This document shows, piece by piece, positions 1 through 11,040 of a stretch of 64,000 nt of DNA. The DNA is from Pseudoscleropodium purum (Eukaryota > Streptophyta > Bryopsida > Hypnales > Brachytheciaceae): contig OZ017796.1 in assembly GCA_963969395.1 (NCBI GenBank), positions 1,366,501 through 1,430,500 of the forward strand. Direction: 5' to 3'. The position numbers and the translations under genes are program-made. The notes beneath the pieces were generated by a model, which was not told the DNA's origin, made no database searches, and saw only the letters and a list, made by a program, of their open reading frames with translations. Positions within the stretch are counted from its first letter, which is position 1, and each line of letters begins with the position of its first letter.

Positions 1-1316
1 GGAGGTTGTACCATTTATATGGATTTGACTTGTCAAAGGATTTGGTATTTGATGTGATGCATATTTTGGGTTTGAACATCTTCAAAATTTACACTAAGAA
101 ATTTTTTGAAGACATAGAGAAGCATGAACACAAAGTTGAACTATTGGACATTGTGAAGTCTTCTTGTAAGTCCATCAAAGAAGCACGTGTAATAGAATTG
201 AAACAAAGCCAGTGGCCACATGATCCTATAAGCAATTATGACACTTATACAGCTGAGGAATATTAAAAATTTGTACAATGGGTGTTACCTATCATTCTAC
301 ATAAATTCAAAGGAAAATATTTGATAGAACGTTGCACACAAGGATTGTATCTTGTAGACATAGCTCATTATTTTTTCAACTATATGAGGTCAAGAGGTTG
401 GACAGAGGATGTCATGTTTGTAGTTCATCAAGTGTCACAGAAATGGTGAATCCTTGGAGAAGAATTGGATGGTCCAAATGGTAGACCGTTGGAGCATGTC
501 GTTGGAGCAGGGCATATTTTGGAAGATGTAAGATGGTTTGGACATAGTAATGTGTATTGGTGTTATCCATATGAACGAGAAATACAAAAATTTACAAACA
601 TGAACACAAATCAGAAGAATGTAGAAGCCACATTCATTAAGTATTGTTCACAAATATTGTTTCAAAAGGTTTGTACATACAAATATGAAGAACGTGACAA
701 TTTGAAGACTTTAGAAAGAGCACTTAAAGAAATACACAAATCATATTGGCACTCTGAAGAAGTTCTTGACGACCATGCTAATCATTCTATATGCCCATTG
801 ATACATGGTAATGGTTGCTTGAGAGTATCTACAAAGGAAAAAGCTATAGAATTGATGAAGTTGTTGAAGTGTCCACCATTGAATTCTTATTATTTGACAT
901 CAATTACAAAGGGTATTATAATTAGTCCTCTTCAAAATAGACCAGAATAAGTTGATGCTACTATTTTTTCTTATTTGCATCATCAACATCCACACATGCA
1001 AATTAGTCAGACACCATACATATACAAGCATAAGAGAAGCATGATGGGCAACATCTTTTATAAAATTGGTAATGACGTTGTAGTGAAACATGATAATCCA
1101 CAAGGTACATCCTTCAAAGGTAGAATTACTCAACTTTTTTCACAGGAATTTGAAGGGTACATTCAAGTATATTTTGCAGCAAAATATTATGAGCAAATAA
1201 GAATATCAATGAATGACCACGAATCAAACATGGTTGATGAATCCACTGGTATGAATTTCATCAAAAACAATATGTTCGTTCTATATGATGACTATAGTAA
1301 AGTTTTTCTATGACAA
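1..1316 (+). pseudogene. Broken tnp2/CACTA-like transposase, 3' part
   Basis: One reading frame (frame of base 3) runs from the window edge to the TGA after base 1313, about 437 codons. It is broken by three stops (TAA 264, TGA 447, TAA 948) but by no frameshift. Early residues carry a motif of the type FDLxxDLVFDVMHI, as in the tnp2 transposase family (an Asp followed by MH). Near base 560 there is WCYPYERE, resembling the W-x-YPFER motif of the DUF4218-type region that follows tnp2 in plant CACTA (En/Spm) elements. The last third (975-1313), with FKGRITQLFSQEFEGYIQV, resembles the small C-terminal domain found in such plant transposases. The N-terminal part lies outside the window. The family call rests on remembered motifs, not a search. 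No terminal repeat can be assigned. The product cannot be functional. Confidence 0.6.
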
Positions 1317-4300
1317 ACTCAAGGCAATGTCAAATAGATTTGTTCGGGAGAAAACTCAAATTAGCTTAGTGTTTTAGTTAGCTAATGTCACTTTGTAGGT
1401 GAATTATGTCGTTAATCTTAATGTATTAGGTTATTTGGTATATTTCATACTCTACTTAGGAATGAGAAAGGGTTTTTTTTTCTAATTTCCGTCCAATTAT
1501 AAATATAAATTTCTAACCACTAAGTCCGTCTCGATCATATATTAAAATAAATGCAAATGTAGGGTACAAACTAAGGAACCTACATCCACAAATCTCATAC
1601 TTTGAATTCACTAAAATATATTACAAATATATTTGTTTGCAATCTGCATTTCACAATATATATATATTTAAACTTTGAAATTCGGTTGAACCAAGAATTC
1701 ATTGATTGTCTTTCGCAAATATAATTTCAACATCAAAGTTGCTTTAAGCGCTAATGACTCAATTACTTTAAGTAAATATAACATCCACCCTTTTTAGGGA
1801 TTGAAAACAATCAAGGACATTGCTTCAAGTGAACACATTAACACATATATGCTTGAAGTAATTCGAAGATTTCCCTTGAGGGATGTAGAATATGCTTTAG
1901 TAAATCATTTAAAGAATTTCAAATTTTTTCTTTCTCAAGGCTCCGATCTTCATTTGACTATGTATCCTTCCATCTTTAACTTTGAGCTTTCTTCCTTTGC
2001 ATCACCATGATATCTTGGAACTTTTTCTTTTCAATTATAATACTAATTTTAAATTATGTTTATTAAATTTACACAATTACAAATAAGTTCTAATAAAAGA
2101 ATTTAAATACGCATTCAACATTCAATCATGTATTCATGTCTTCAATTGGAATATTATTTATTTAACATATAAATAATCATTCAATATTTAAAATGTACAA
2201 CAATTATTTATAATTGTTCAATGATTTCTAATCATTAGAAATGTAAACTCATGTTCTAACTCAAAACCAATCTCAATCCCTAACTTTGTTTCAAACATAC
2301 ATGTCTATTTGTGATACAAAGATATTCCAATCTTTTAAATAAAATTAATCATCACTCACTGGATTTAAATTTCAAAATAAAATTCAATCTCTGAATCAAT
2401 CTATTTCAAACCAATTCCTACTTTACAAAAAGAAATTCCAATCACTAGAATTATTAATTATTCAGTCAATTCCTAACTTAATACTTTGGTCCTCTTTACT
2501 TCAAATCTTACTTTAAGCATTGACACAAAAATTCTCTTAAGAGATAAAATATAACCAATAGACAAACTTTACTCAAAATATATCAAATTTTCTTAAAGAG
2601 ATTCTCCTTTATAAAATGCTCAAGGCAAAGAATACTTATTTATCACTTAAGTGAATATTAAATTATTCAATTTAATTAATTTGACATTCATAAAATACTC
2701 AAAGTAAAATATCATCAAAATTCAACTTCATGCTTAAGCAATAATCACTATCACTTATGTAAATAAATAACTAAGAATAACACTTATGAATTTATAAATT
2801 AATACAACAACGAAAAAAAACAAAAATGCAACCTCACGTCCCAAATGCAATAAAAATTAAAGAAAGAAAATAATGAGAGAAGAGAAGACTGTATATCACA
2901 ATCCCTCCTCAAATACCCCTCCAATCTCTTGATAAAAACCCGTCAAACTCACAATTGCTCAAGTCAGAAAGTCTTTTCACACTTTAACTTCAAATATCAT
3001 CACATTCACACTCGATTGCTCAAAATTTTAAACATTTAATTCATTTCACACTCAAAAGAACAAAATTTAACTAGAAAGTAAAATTGTCTTAATTACAATG
3101 ACACATGCATTTGACCAATGATGTGCATCATGCACAAACTCATGTGCATCAAAAACTTACGTTTATGATGAACTAAAAATCTAGCATATGAAATGCAAGA
3201 TACACAAAAGCGAGATAGATTAGTTTAGTGTTAGAATATAAAGCACTATTGCTAATGAATTTTTTGTTGATTTGTTCTAAAAAATTTAGAAATGAGCTTG
3301 TCCATTAAACTTGATTTAGAAATATTTGAGTTTATATATATATTTGTACTAATGAATGTAAAAAATTTTGACTAATTTTTTTCAATTAAGTATTATGTAG
3401 AACCATAAAAATTGTCTATTATAATACAAAAGATGGAAATTATGCTATTTTTGAAACTAAAATTTGTTACTCTTCATTGAAATTGTGTAATCTTGGAATA
3501 TTAATTTCACATGATGATCAATTCCAATTCTCTTTTGCACAATGTTTAACAATTTGAATGTTATCTACTATAAAAAGGAAATGATATCAGTCAAAAACCA
3601 ATCAACTTATGGAGGAATTCAATCATTGTAATTGGAAAGGTTGTGGGGGATATTTTTACTATATGAGCCATGTCTAACTTACTTGCATTATGTAGATTTT
3701 ACTAGTAGTCTCATGTCACTAATTAATGTGAATATTTATGATAGTGTAGAATTAAATTTATAAATTTCAATGTAAATTCATGTTGTAAATATTAGAATCT
3801 AATTTTTTATTTATTTCAAGTATGTGTATTTTAAGTGAAAAGAAAATTGGAAAAGGTGATTTATTGATGAATTTTTAGAGAAGGTTATTCTATTAAGAAA
3901 CAACTAGATGAGGTAAGGCAAAAAATTGTATAATAGTGGTACCTTCAATCACCTATAGAAGTATTTCATTTTCCTCTAAGTATTTATGTAGTGATTTAAA
4001 ATTTCAAACAAGTTAAAAACTTATTATTAGAATAGCTACTGTAATTAATTGAAGAAATGCACATAGTGATTGAGTTGAATAAAAAAGCATTAAAATCTTT
4101 ATTATATTGGGGTACCAAATGAGAGGCACTCCACTTAGATACTTTCTGAGATTGATAAGTTTAAGTTTAAGTTTAAAATCTTTGCATATTTTTTACAAAA
4201 TCTAAAATTTAGAGTTTGTGTTGGATGAGTCTAAAGTTTCCACCATTAGTAAGAGAGTGTTTTATGGTTATGTATACTAATTAATAGGGTATATTGAAAA

Positions 4301-4329
4301 TTTTTGGACGAAAAAAAAGTCATAGGATG
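1317..4329. other. AT-rich intergenic DNA, no gene seen
   Basis: Very AT-rich sequence with poly-A/T runs and a short (TA)n run near 1660. A 69-codon open frame at 1801-2010 starts with TTG, has no recognisable motif and is not supported as a gene. No RNA gene is visible. Confidence 0.6.
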
Positions 4330-4600
4330 TAGATTGCTTATTAGAACAATGCAACCATTGGGATTGGCATTTTTCAATTCCATAATTAAATTCTCAACAA
4401 TTTAGTATTTTGAATCATTCTATAGCACTATGTACGTATTTTTTTTTTCCTAAATGTTGAGCAATTCCAAACAATCTTAAATTTTTCAAGCATAGTGCTA
4501 CCTTATCTACAAAAAATAATCCAAAAAAAAGCAACACCATTTGGAACAATTCTTCATAGAAAAATGAGCTTGTGAAGCATTTTTCACAAGTTGACATTGA
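4330..4600 (+). repeat. Fragment of the TTAACCCCTAAAG-ended repeat family
   Basis: This stretch matches the middle of the complete element at 11,041-11,972, in the same orientation. Shared landmarks are the ATTGGGATTGGCATTTTTCA segment (near 4358 and 11,510), the CAATTTAGTATTTTGA segment just after it, and the GTTG(A/T)(G/A)CAATT(C/T)(C/A)AA segment further on. Both terminal repeats are missing. Confidence 0.6.
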
Positions 4601-5538
4601 AGCATTTTGTATTTTGTATTTTCTATATTGAAGCATTTTTTGGGCCAATCAAAAGTAGTCTACTGTGAATAATAGGTGTTCATACAACCTCTAGTTTGAA
4701 AATTTGTAGTTTATATCTATGGTCTTGTAAATTTTCAAACCAATTGCATTTACTTCTATTTTCATTTGTTTTTTAACATGTTGATGTGATTTTTTTTCCC
4801 AATTTGTATTGATATGCATGATCTAACAAACGTGTTTGTTTTAAATGAGGATACCTTACATAATACATTTACATTCATGAAAAATTTAGAAGAATCACGC
4901 TTTTGAAGCTTGAAGTGAGAAAGAACTAAAAGCAATAACCTTCTATTTTTTGAAATTAAAGAATGCTTAACAAAATTTTACCTACCTAAAAGGGTAGTTT
5001 ATGTAACATTCAATTTAATGAAATTTGATGGATTTTGTGAATAATTGATCAATTTTTTTAACTCACTAAATTTTAAGCATTCTCCTCTTTTAATAAAAGA
5101 AAAAAATTCAAATAATAAACATCTTCATAGTTGTAACATTGATTTAACTCTCGTATAATTTTTAAAAGACATTTTTTTAAACTCTTATCATTTCAAGTAC
5201 TTAGATTTATATGAACTTTGAAAGACAAATGGAAATCATAGTGACAAATATCATGAGGTTATTGATATTATTTTTGAGCTCAAATAGAAAGGAATTTGAT
5301 AGAACGTGTTCATAAGTGTTATAAAAGGAGATTTTTAAAAGTTTGCAAATATAATAGAAAATATAATTTTTGTAATTTTGAAAAAAACACAAGTGGAATA
5401 AGAAGAAATGTATTGGATTTATATTTTTGTAGTTTCAACTAAAATATTTGAATAAATTTGTCCAATATATTCACAAGGAATGAATATCATGTCCTTTAAA
5501 ATGTAGGTGAATTACAGAGGAGAAATGGTTTAGGAAGA
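4601..5538. other. AT-rich intergenic DNA, nothing seen
   Basis: AT-rich DNA with poly-T runs. The short open frames on both strands have no motif and lysine/asparagine/phenylalanine-rich composition, as expected from base composition alone. Confidence 0.55.
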
Positions 5539-5990
5539 TGAACCTCTAAAGTTCCTTAACTATGTTTTTGCCAAAAATACTTTCAAACTGCCATTTTTAG
5601 GACATATACCAAAAACAAATTTAACATTTTTGGATACATCCAACCGTAGGATCTTGTAGTATGATCATTGCAAAAGATGTGGAAAAAATTTCAGAAATTT
5701 CCACCGTGTAGATTGCAAGATATTAGTGTTTCGATTGACAAAAAAAGTCTTTTTTTGGCCCTGCAAAAAATCGGGCAGCTACACTTCACAAGGTCACATT
5801 TGTATGAAAAAGTGCCCAAAATGGTTGCAACTTTTTGGATTCATTCTTCAAGGCAAGTTGGCTACATACTTGAAAAATTCCAGATCATTTGAATATTTTT
5901 TAAATAGAGAGAGAAAGTGGGTGTTGATTGTTCATATATTACAACCATTGGAATTGGCATTGTTCAATTCTAAAATTAAATTTTTATCAA
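5539..5990 (-). repeat. Partial, rearranged copy of the TTAACCCCTAAAG-ended family
   Basis: The start, TGAACCTCTAAAGTTCC, matches the right terminus of the 11,041-11,972 element read on the other strand. Homology then continues to about 5895 in inverted orientation: the reverse complement of the 11,620-11,970 segment, including the 'cttgcaatct' and 'gtgaccttgt' landmarks. From 5920 to 5990 the homology is to the 11,485-11,560 segment but in direct orientation. The copy is therefore internally inverted. Overlapping open frames here (5668-6149) are by-products of the repeat. Confidence 0.6.
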
Positions 5991-7482
5991 ATTTTTATTG
6001 TAAATCAAACTCTACTTTTGTTATTTACAATTTTTTTCAAACTAAATATGAAACTTTTTTATTTGAAATTTCAAATAGATATTACCAACTTATATGTTCA
6101 ACATACAATAGAGAATAAAAAGTTGGAGGATGTACACATTTTTGTATAAAGTGTTTGAAATCTGAAATCTAACCATTTGATGAATTCAAAATAATCCTTT
6201 TTAAAATTCAAGGAACTAGATCTTGTAATTACTAAAGTTTTATTCTAAAATTTAAAGGGGGCATACATTAACAAATGAAGAAGAAGATCCTATAGTTGGA
6301 TTTGTTAATGAATTAATATAGATGAAGATTTTAGACTTGCATTCAGTTTGAATAATTTGAATTAGCTAGTGCGAAGTTGGCCTAAAAACACTAGAAATTT
6401 TTATAAGTTAACTAATTTGGAAAAAAAAAGGTTTGGATATATAATATAGATAGAATATTTGATGCAATATACAAAATGAGTTCTTTTAGGATTTATATTG
6501 AAATAATGAATTTTTTTTTAAATGCTTTACAAGTGTAACTAGTAATTACAAATTTATGAAAGAGTTTCATGTTACTTTTGAGAATGTCTTTTATTTTTGT
6601 TGAAAGAAAAAGCACACTATTTCTGTAACTTTATTTAAAACACAACTATATAAGAATGTAACACAAATATATAGGAATGTCAAGAATTGTAATGAATAGT
6701 ATTTGAACTTCTATTAATATCATTATCATAAAGTCTAGTTTATATGCAAAATTTATTTAGTGGAAGTTAAAGTGAGTTAGAAATAAGATAGGTATTGAAA
6801 TAATAAGAACTAGAAAAAAAAAACTTGGTTGCATACATTTTATATGTACGTGTATCTATATAAAATATATAATCACAATCTTTCATTCTGAAAATTTTAA
6901 ATAAAACATCTTATCTATTTTTACATGTTGATTTTTCCTAGCAATACGCACCTAATTAAGTTGAATGGAGTTAATTCCACTTTTTTAAGTGCATTATGAG
7001 TTTGATATGAATTTTTTTCATTTGTTACTTAAAATATTCTCGATAATTTTAGTTCTTCAATAGAAAATGTATTAATTTTTAATAAGAGACATAGAAGTCA
7101 AATATACAAATTTCATTCATATATAGCAAAAGCAAAGAAATATATAAAGTGACTACAACTATGATTCATTGGACAAGCAAATTAGTGCACATTTTACTAT
7201 AAAATTGCTAGATTTTTTGTTGAATCTTCTTAGAATTGAATAATATTTATTCATAATCTTACCTTGTATTTTTAGAATGCAATGTGAATAAGTTATAAAT
7301 TTTCATAGTGCTAAAACAATTTGTAAAAAAAAAAACCTAAGCATTCTTGATGTATGGATTTAGATTTTAGACAAGAATTTGTCCAAGTCAATTTTAAGCC
7401 AACTATGATTTTGAAGTATGCAACTTTCGAGGGAACAATTTAGAAGTACGGAAAAACTTCTCATGGACTTGTCCTTTCAAGG
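5991..7482. other. AT-rich intergenic DNA, nothing seen
   Basis: About 1.5 kb of AT-rich sequence without a coding signal, RNA gene or clear repeat structure. Confidence 0.5.
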
Positions 7483-7712
7483 TTAACCCTTAAATGCCGA
7501 GGTGGACGTTTTGTGTTTGATAAATGAGACGGAATCAAATTGTATAGGATGGAAGTGCAACTATTCATCCTCAAAATTTGTTTTGGAAAGGGAAGATCTT
7601 CTATAGTAGTTTGATTTGCAATGACTACTTTTGCAATTTTAGAGGCTAGTGCCTCACACAGTAATAAAAAAGGACGATTTGGAGGGTCACCCCTTTGGTG
7701 TTTAAGGGTTAA
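7483..7712. repeat. Small TIR element with TTAACCCTTAAA ends
   Basis: The left end TTAACCCTTAAA (7483-7494) and the right end TTTAAGGGTTAA (7701-7712) are perfect 12-bp inverted repeats. The similarity extends a few bases inward (YRCCRA). The 230-bp interior is non-coding; the minus-strand frame 7461-7769 only reads through it. The ends resemble those of the 932-bp element at 11,041, so it may be a short relative. No target duplication other than TTAA itself can be argued. Confidence 0.5.
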
Positions 7713-8036
7713 TAAAGATTCAAAGAGAAAATTGCAGTGACCATCCAATGACAATATAAAATTTAGCATTACTTAAAATGTCATTCACAGGGAAAAAATT
7801 AATCAAAAACCGTGAGTAGTGCCTGCATCTAAGCTTATTCGAAAAGGTGGTCCCCAGCCGTGGCGAAGGCGGCCATCGATCGGGCATGGCAAGTCACTGA
7901 GCGGGGGATGGTGCAGTCGCGTCTTGCGTACTCGGTGAGCGCGCGCGAGGAAGGTTCCGAAGCTCAGGCCGAACCTGGGACCCCTTTTAGCCCCCTGTTC
8001 AGCCCCAGGCTGAAGGGCCAAAATCTCCCAGTCGAG

Positions 8037-8285
8037 TTACATATTCTGAAGAAGAGCACCTGTCAACAAGCTGCTAATGCTAGCCAGCAAAGTCATCGAA
8101 GTGCCAGTCAGCAGACACGGAGGGCTAACGGAGTTGTTGCCACTTCCGGAACCAGATCCCTTTTTCCGCAGTTCCCGCCTGAGATTCGCATTCTCACTTT
8201 GAGCTCCTTCCACCACGGACACAGCTACAGCCGCAGCGAGCGCCAGCAGCAGGACAATATTCGCAGTCCTTCGAAACGACATCAT
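8037..8285 (-). CDS. Probable small secreted or GPI-anchored protein (82 aa)
   Basis: A minus-strand frame of 82 codons begins at ATG 8285. The frame opens slightly upstream, but only with TTG. The N-terminus looks like a signal peptide: two Arg after MMSF, then a Leu/Ala/Val core (NIVLLLALAAAVAVSVVEG) with likely cleavage before AQS. A charged, Arg/Lys-rich linker and a Gly/Ser stretch follow. The last 17 or so residues are hydrophobic, a layout that could be a GPI-attachment signal. I recognise no family. The frame lies in a GC-rich island unlike its AT-rich surroundings, with a TATA box at 8579-8585 and so a leader of about 260 nt. A longer plus-strand frame (7860-8459) overlaps it antisense but has no domain and runs through the promoter. 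Downstream exons cannot be excluded. Confidence 0.45.
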   Translation of the reverse strand: MMSFRRTANIVLLLALAAAVAVSVVEGAQSENANLRRELRKKGSGSGSGNNSVSPPCLLTGTSMTLLASISSLLTGALLQNM

Positions 8286-8578
8286 GCTGTTCAAAAGAAC
8301 TCCCGGAGAGCGTCCCTACCTCGTTTTCAAATTCAAAACCACAGAAAACACACCAAGCTTCTCAAACAAACTACAGCAGAGCACAAATACTTCGTGAGCT
8401 GCAGATCTGGTGCAATAGAAGTACCCAACTACACCTCCAATAAGTTATCGACTCGCTAGAAATTGAACACTCCAGATGAAATCAAAGTCTGCAGTGGAGC
8501 AACAGCACAAATGTTCAGTGCGTGATGTCCGATAACAGACAAGGCCGGGGGATATGAGAGAACAGTTCACACTTGTAA

Positions 8579-8585
8579 ATTTATA
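8579..8585 (-). promoter_or_regulatory. TATA box for the small secreted protein gene
   Basis: TATAAAT reads on the minus strand, about 294 bases upstream of ATG 8285. Transcription would start near 8550. Confidence 0.4.
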
Positions 8586-8845
8586 AAGTACGTACGTAAT
8601 GTGGGAGGCAGGCCTGGTGCACACGCCTTCGTCCAAGAAAGACTTCGAGGTTTCGCGGGGCGGAAAGGTGCTCAGTTTCCGTCCACGAGTCCGGCTTATC
8701 CGGTGAAAAGTTTTTTCGAGAAATACAACATTGTATACCGAAATTCAGTAGAGATTGTGATGCGATTGTGAGCGGCGTATTCCTTTGCAGTTCATCAGAT
8801 TACGGGCGCCACCAGAAGTCTCGGGCGCAAGTTCTTCGTGGTTGC

Positions 8846-8961
8846 GACACGTCGGTAACTAAGTACTTTGTAGCTATTTTTCGATGAAGTGCACTCATCC
8901 TGGGTTGTATATGAGCACTTCATCGAAAAATAGTTACAGAGTACTTAGTAACCGACTTGTC
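8846..8961. repeat. Strong hairpin (inverted repeat, ~45-bp arms)
   Basis: The left arm, 8846 to about 8897, pairs with the right arm, about 8911 to 8961. The core GTCGGTAACTAAGTACTTTG pairs with CAGAGTACTTAGTAACCGAC, and CTATTTTTCGATGAAGTGC with GCACTTCATCGAAAAATAG. There are only a few mismatches and a loop of roughly 13-20 nt. It lies about 260 bp upstream of the TATA box at 8579-8585. It could be a small foldback transposon or the stem of a microRNA-type precursor. No promoter of its own is evident. Confidence 0.65.
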
Positions 8962-8994
8962 ATACGCCATATACAACACCATGTAAGTTACAGC

Positions 8995-9232
8995 ACTGTT
9001 TTTCGACACTCTTTCTTGACATTTTTTTTTATAGTAGAACATTTGGACACTTTTTTGGACACAAAAATGTTGGCAAAAAATTTCAGCATTGTTCTTGATA
9101 CTTTAGTGTAAAAAAAAAGTATTGAAATGTTATGAATTCTACAACATCTCATATTTCGGCACTTTAGAGTCAAAAATGGTGTTGAAAAAAAAATGTACAA
9201 AGAAGTGCTGGAAAACAACACCTTTTTTTTGG
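8995..9232. repeat. Imperfect inverted repeat, MITE-like
   Basis: The start (CACTGTTTTTCGACACTC, then GACATTTTTTTTTA) is loosely complementary to the end (poly-A run, then AAGAAGTGCTGGAAAACAAC). Arms are about 50 bp with several mismatches. Overlapping open frames on both strands are explained by the inverted structure. Confidence 0.4.
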
Positions 9233-10284
9233 TTGTGTTATCTTTCTTTGACATCTATCTTCTTACATTTTGACTTTGAGATTCCTAGAGAAAGAAACTT
9301 AGGACATAGACTACTATTAGCAATTGGTATTATGATAACAAGTCCATAAAGTGACCAAATTTTCCAAATTTTCCCTTTAAAAGAGTTTAGTGTGGTAAAT
9401 GGAAAATTGAAGAATTGATATGCAAAAGTTCAATTCTTATCACTATGCAAACAAGAAAATTTACAAACAAATGAAAAGCCATAAATGTTTTGTTTTCAAT
9501 GAGTACATATATAGTAATGAATGTTATATATAGTAATGAATGTTCTATTTTCAATTAGTGAGGATCAATTTTTGAACCCATGTTGCATGCCATTTAAATA
9601 CAAGGGGATTGCTTTGGAGATACATCATGCCCATTCACAGAACTAGGCCATGTAATTACTATACCACCTATGAAACAAAAATAGCAACCTATAAACTTTT
9701 AGTTTTAGAAACTATAACCAAATGTCCTACATTTCAAAAATTATGTAAAGTAGGCGTTTCCAAAAGTGCACAGGCTTTAAAAGTGATTACCTCTTCAAAT
9801 GTACACTATATATACATGTTGCTTTTTTGTAGCCTTCAACAATATACAAACAATGCACATTTTAGGAGGTGGACGCTTATAGAGCCCTATGCAATTTCAA
9901 CTGAAAAATTTCATAACTAATTCAACAAAGCTCCAAAAAATATGAAACGAATTGGATTAGATTCCAATTCCACTTGTCTTTCAAGGAAAATTTACTGAAA
10001 AAAATACTCTTAAATGGTCGATTTATGGACCTTCTACCTTAACTACTTCTTCCCTTCACCGTGGATTTAATTCTTCTTTCATTGAAAATTTGTGCACTAA
10101 ATACAACAACTGACCCCAATTTTAAATCGCCTGGTATAAGGCCGCTTTTTAGACCTATTAACTCGGTATATCCTGAATTGACAATTTGAGAAAGCCAAAG
10201 CAACACTCTGTTACAAACTATTTTAAGGCCCATTTTCATCTAGTGTTAGGCAGGATGAGAGAGCAATACATCACAAAAGTAACA
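9233..10284. other. Intergenic DNA, no supported gene
   Basis: AT-rich. A 103-codon frame at 9609-9920 (+) begins with TTG and has no motif, so I do not call it. Confidence 0.5.
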
Positions 10285-10500
10285 CCCCATTGATACAATA
10301 TTGTTGTAGAGGGTTAGCAATATTATATTGAAAGTGTATTGTTGTAGTACAAAAGCAGTATTGCAACAATATAGTTTCAATGGGAATGCATTGTTCCCAT
10401 TGAAATTATATTGTTGTAGTATTACTTTTGTATTGCAACAATACACTTTCAATACTATATTGTGAAAGGAGTGAAACCATTGAAACAATATTGCAATAGT
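10285..10500. repeat. Long foldback (hairpin) element
   Basis: A near-perfect inverted repeat is centred at about 10,390. The arms (about 10,325-10,387 and 10,394-10,457) contain TTGAAAGTGTATTGTTGTAG and its complement, and TTTCAATGGGAA with TTCCCATTGAAA at the tip. Weaker pairing extends to about 10,285 and 10,500, with repeated ATTG(C/A)AACAATAT words. It is non-coding; the minus-strand frame 10,246-10,488 is a by-product. It could be a MITE or an siRNA-producing foldback. Confidence 0.6.
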
Positions 10501-11040
10501 ATTAACATGGAGGGGGGTTAGTTCCTAATGTAGTTGGTGGCAGTAACAACGTGCTTGTTCACACCAATTGGAGGTGTTCGACCCCGAATTGACGTTTAGA
10601 CCTTATTGGCAGGCTTGTGAGCACAGTGTTAGCTGGAAAGCAATTTGGGCACTTCCTACAACTTTGGCTTTTGGATCAACTTTTATATACTCTCACAATC
10701 TAAAGAAATTGAACATTTGAGACATTTTCTGAAGTATAGTTGCAAACTTACAAAATTAGGCTTCTTTGGGAGACCTAGGTATAATCATACATTCATAGTA
10801 AACAAAGTAAAATTGTATGTCTAATAATGAACAAAAGACATAGTAACACCACAACACTAATAATGAAATTTAATGTTACCGCACTTATTAATTCAAAAAA
10901 TTTATAAGCTTTTAATCTTGATGAAAATTTTAGTCAAGACCATAGGTGTCAATACTATTCAAAGAAGGAAGTTTCTATAAATATAAGGTGAAAAACACCC
11001 AATACTATCCTTGTACATACTTGTGCATAGTAGGCTTCCC
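10501..11040. other. Intergenic DNA, nothing seen
   Basis: No coding frame, RNA gene or internal repeat was recognised in this stretch. Confidence 0.5.

Noticed and set aside
1801..2010. Small plus-strand frame of 69 codons
   Set aside because: It has a TTG start, no motif and no conserved context in AT-rich DNA.
7784..7800. CATTCACAGGGAAAAAA shared with the palindrome near 61,620
   Set aside because: It is a short, low-complexity match without further homology on either side; chance cannot be excluded.
7860..8459. 199-codon plus-strand open frame
   Set aside because: It overlaps the minus-strand secreted-protein frame and its leader, has no domain or signal, and its Ser/Gln/Arg bias fits an antisense reading of a GC-rich gene island.
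10246..10488. 80-codon minus-strand frame
   Set aside because: It lies within the foldback at 10,285-10,500 and reflects its repeated words.
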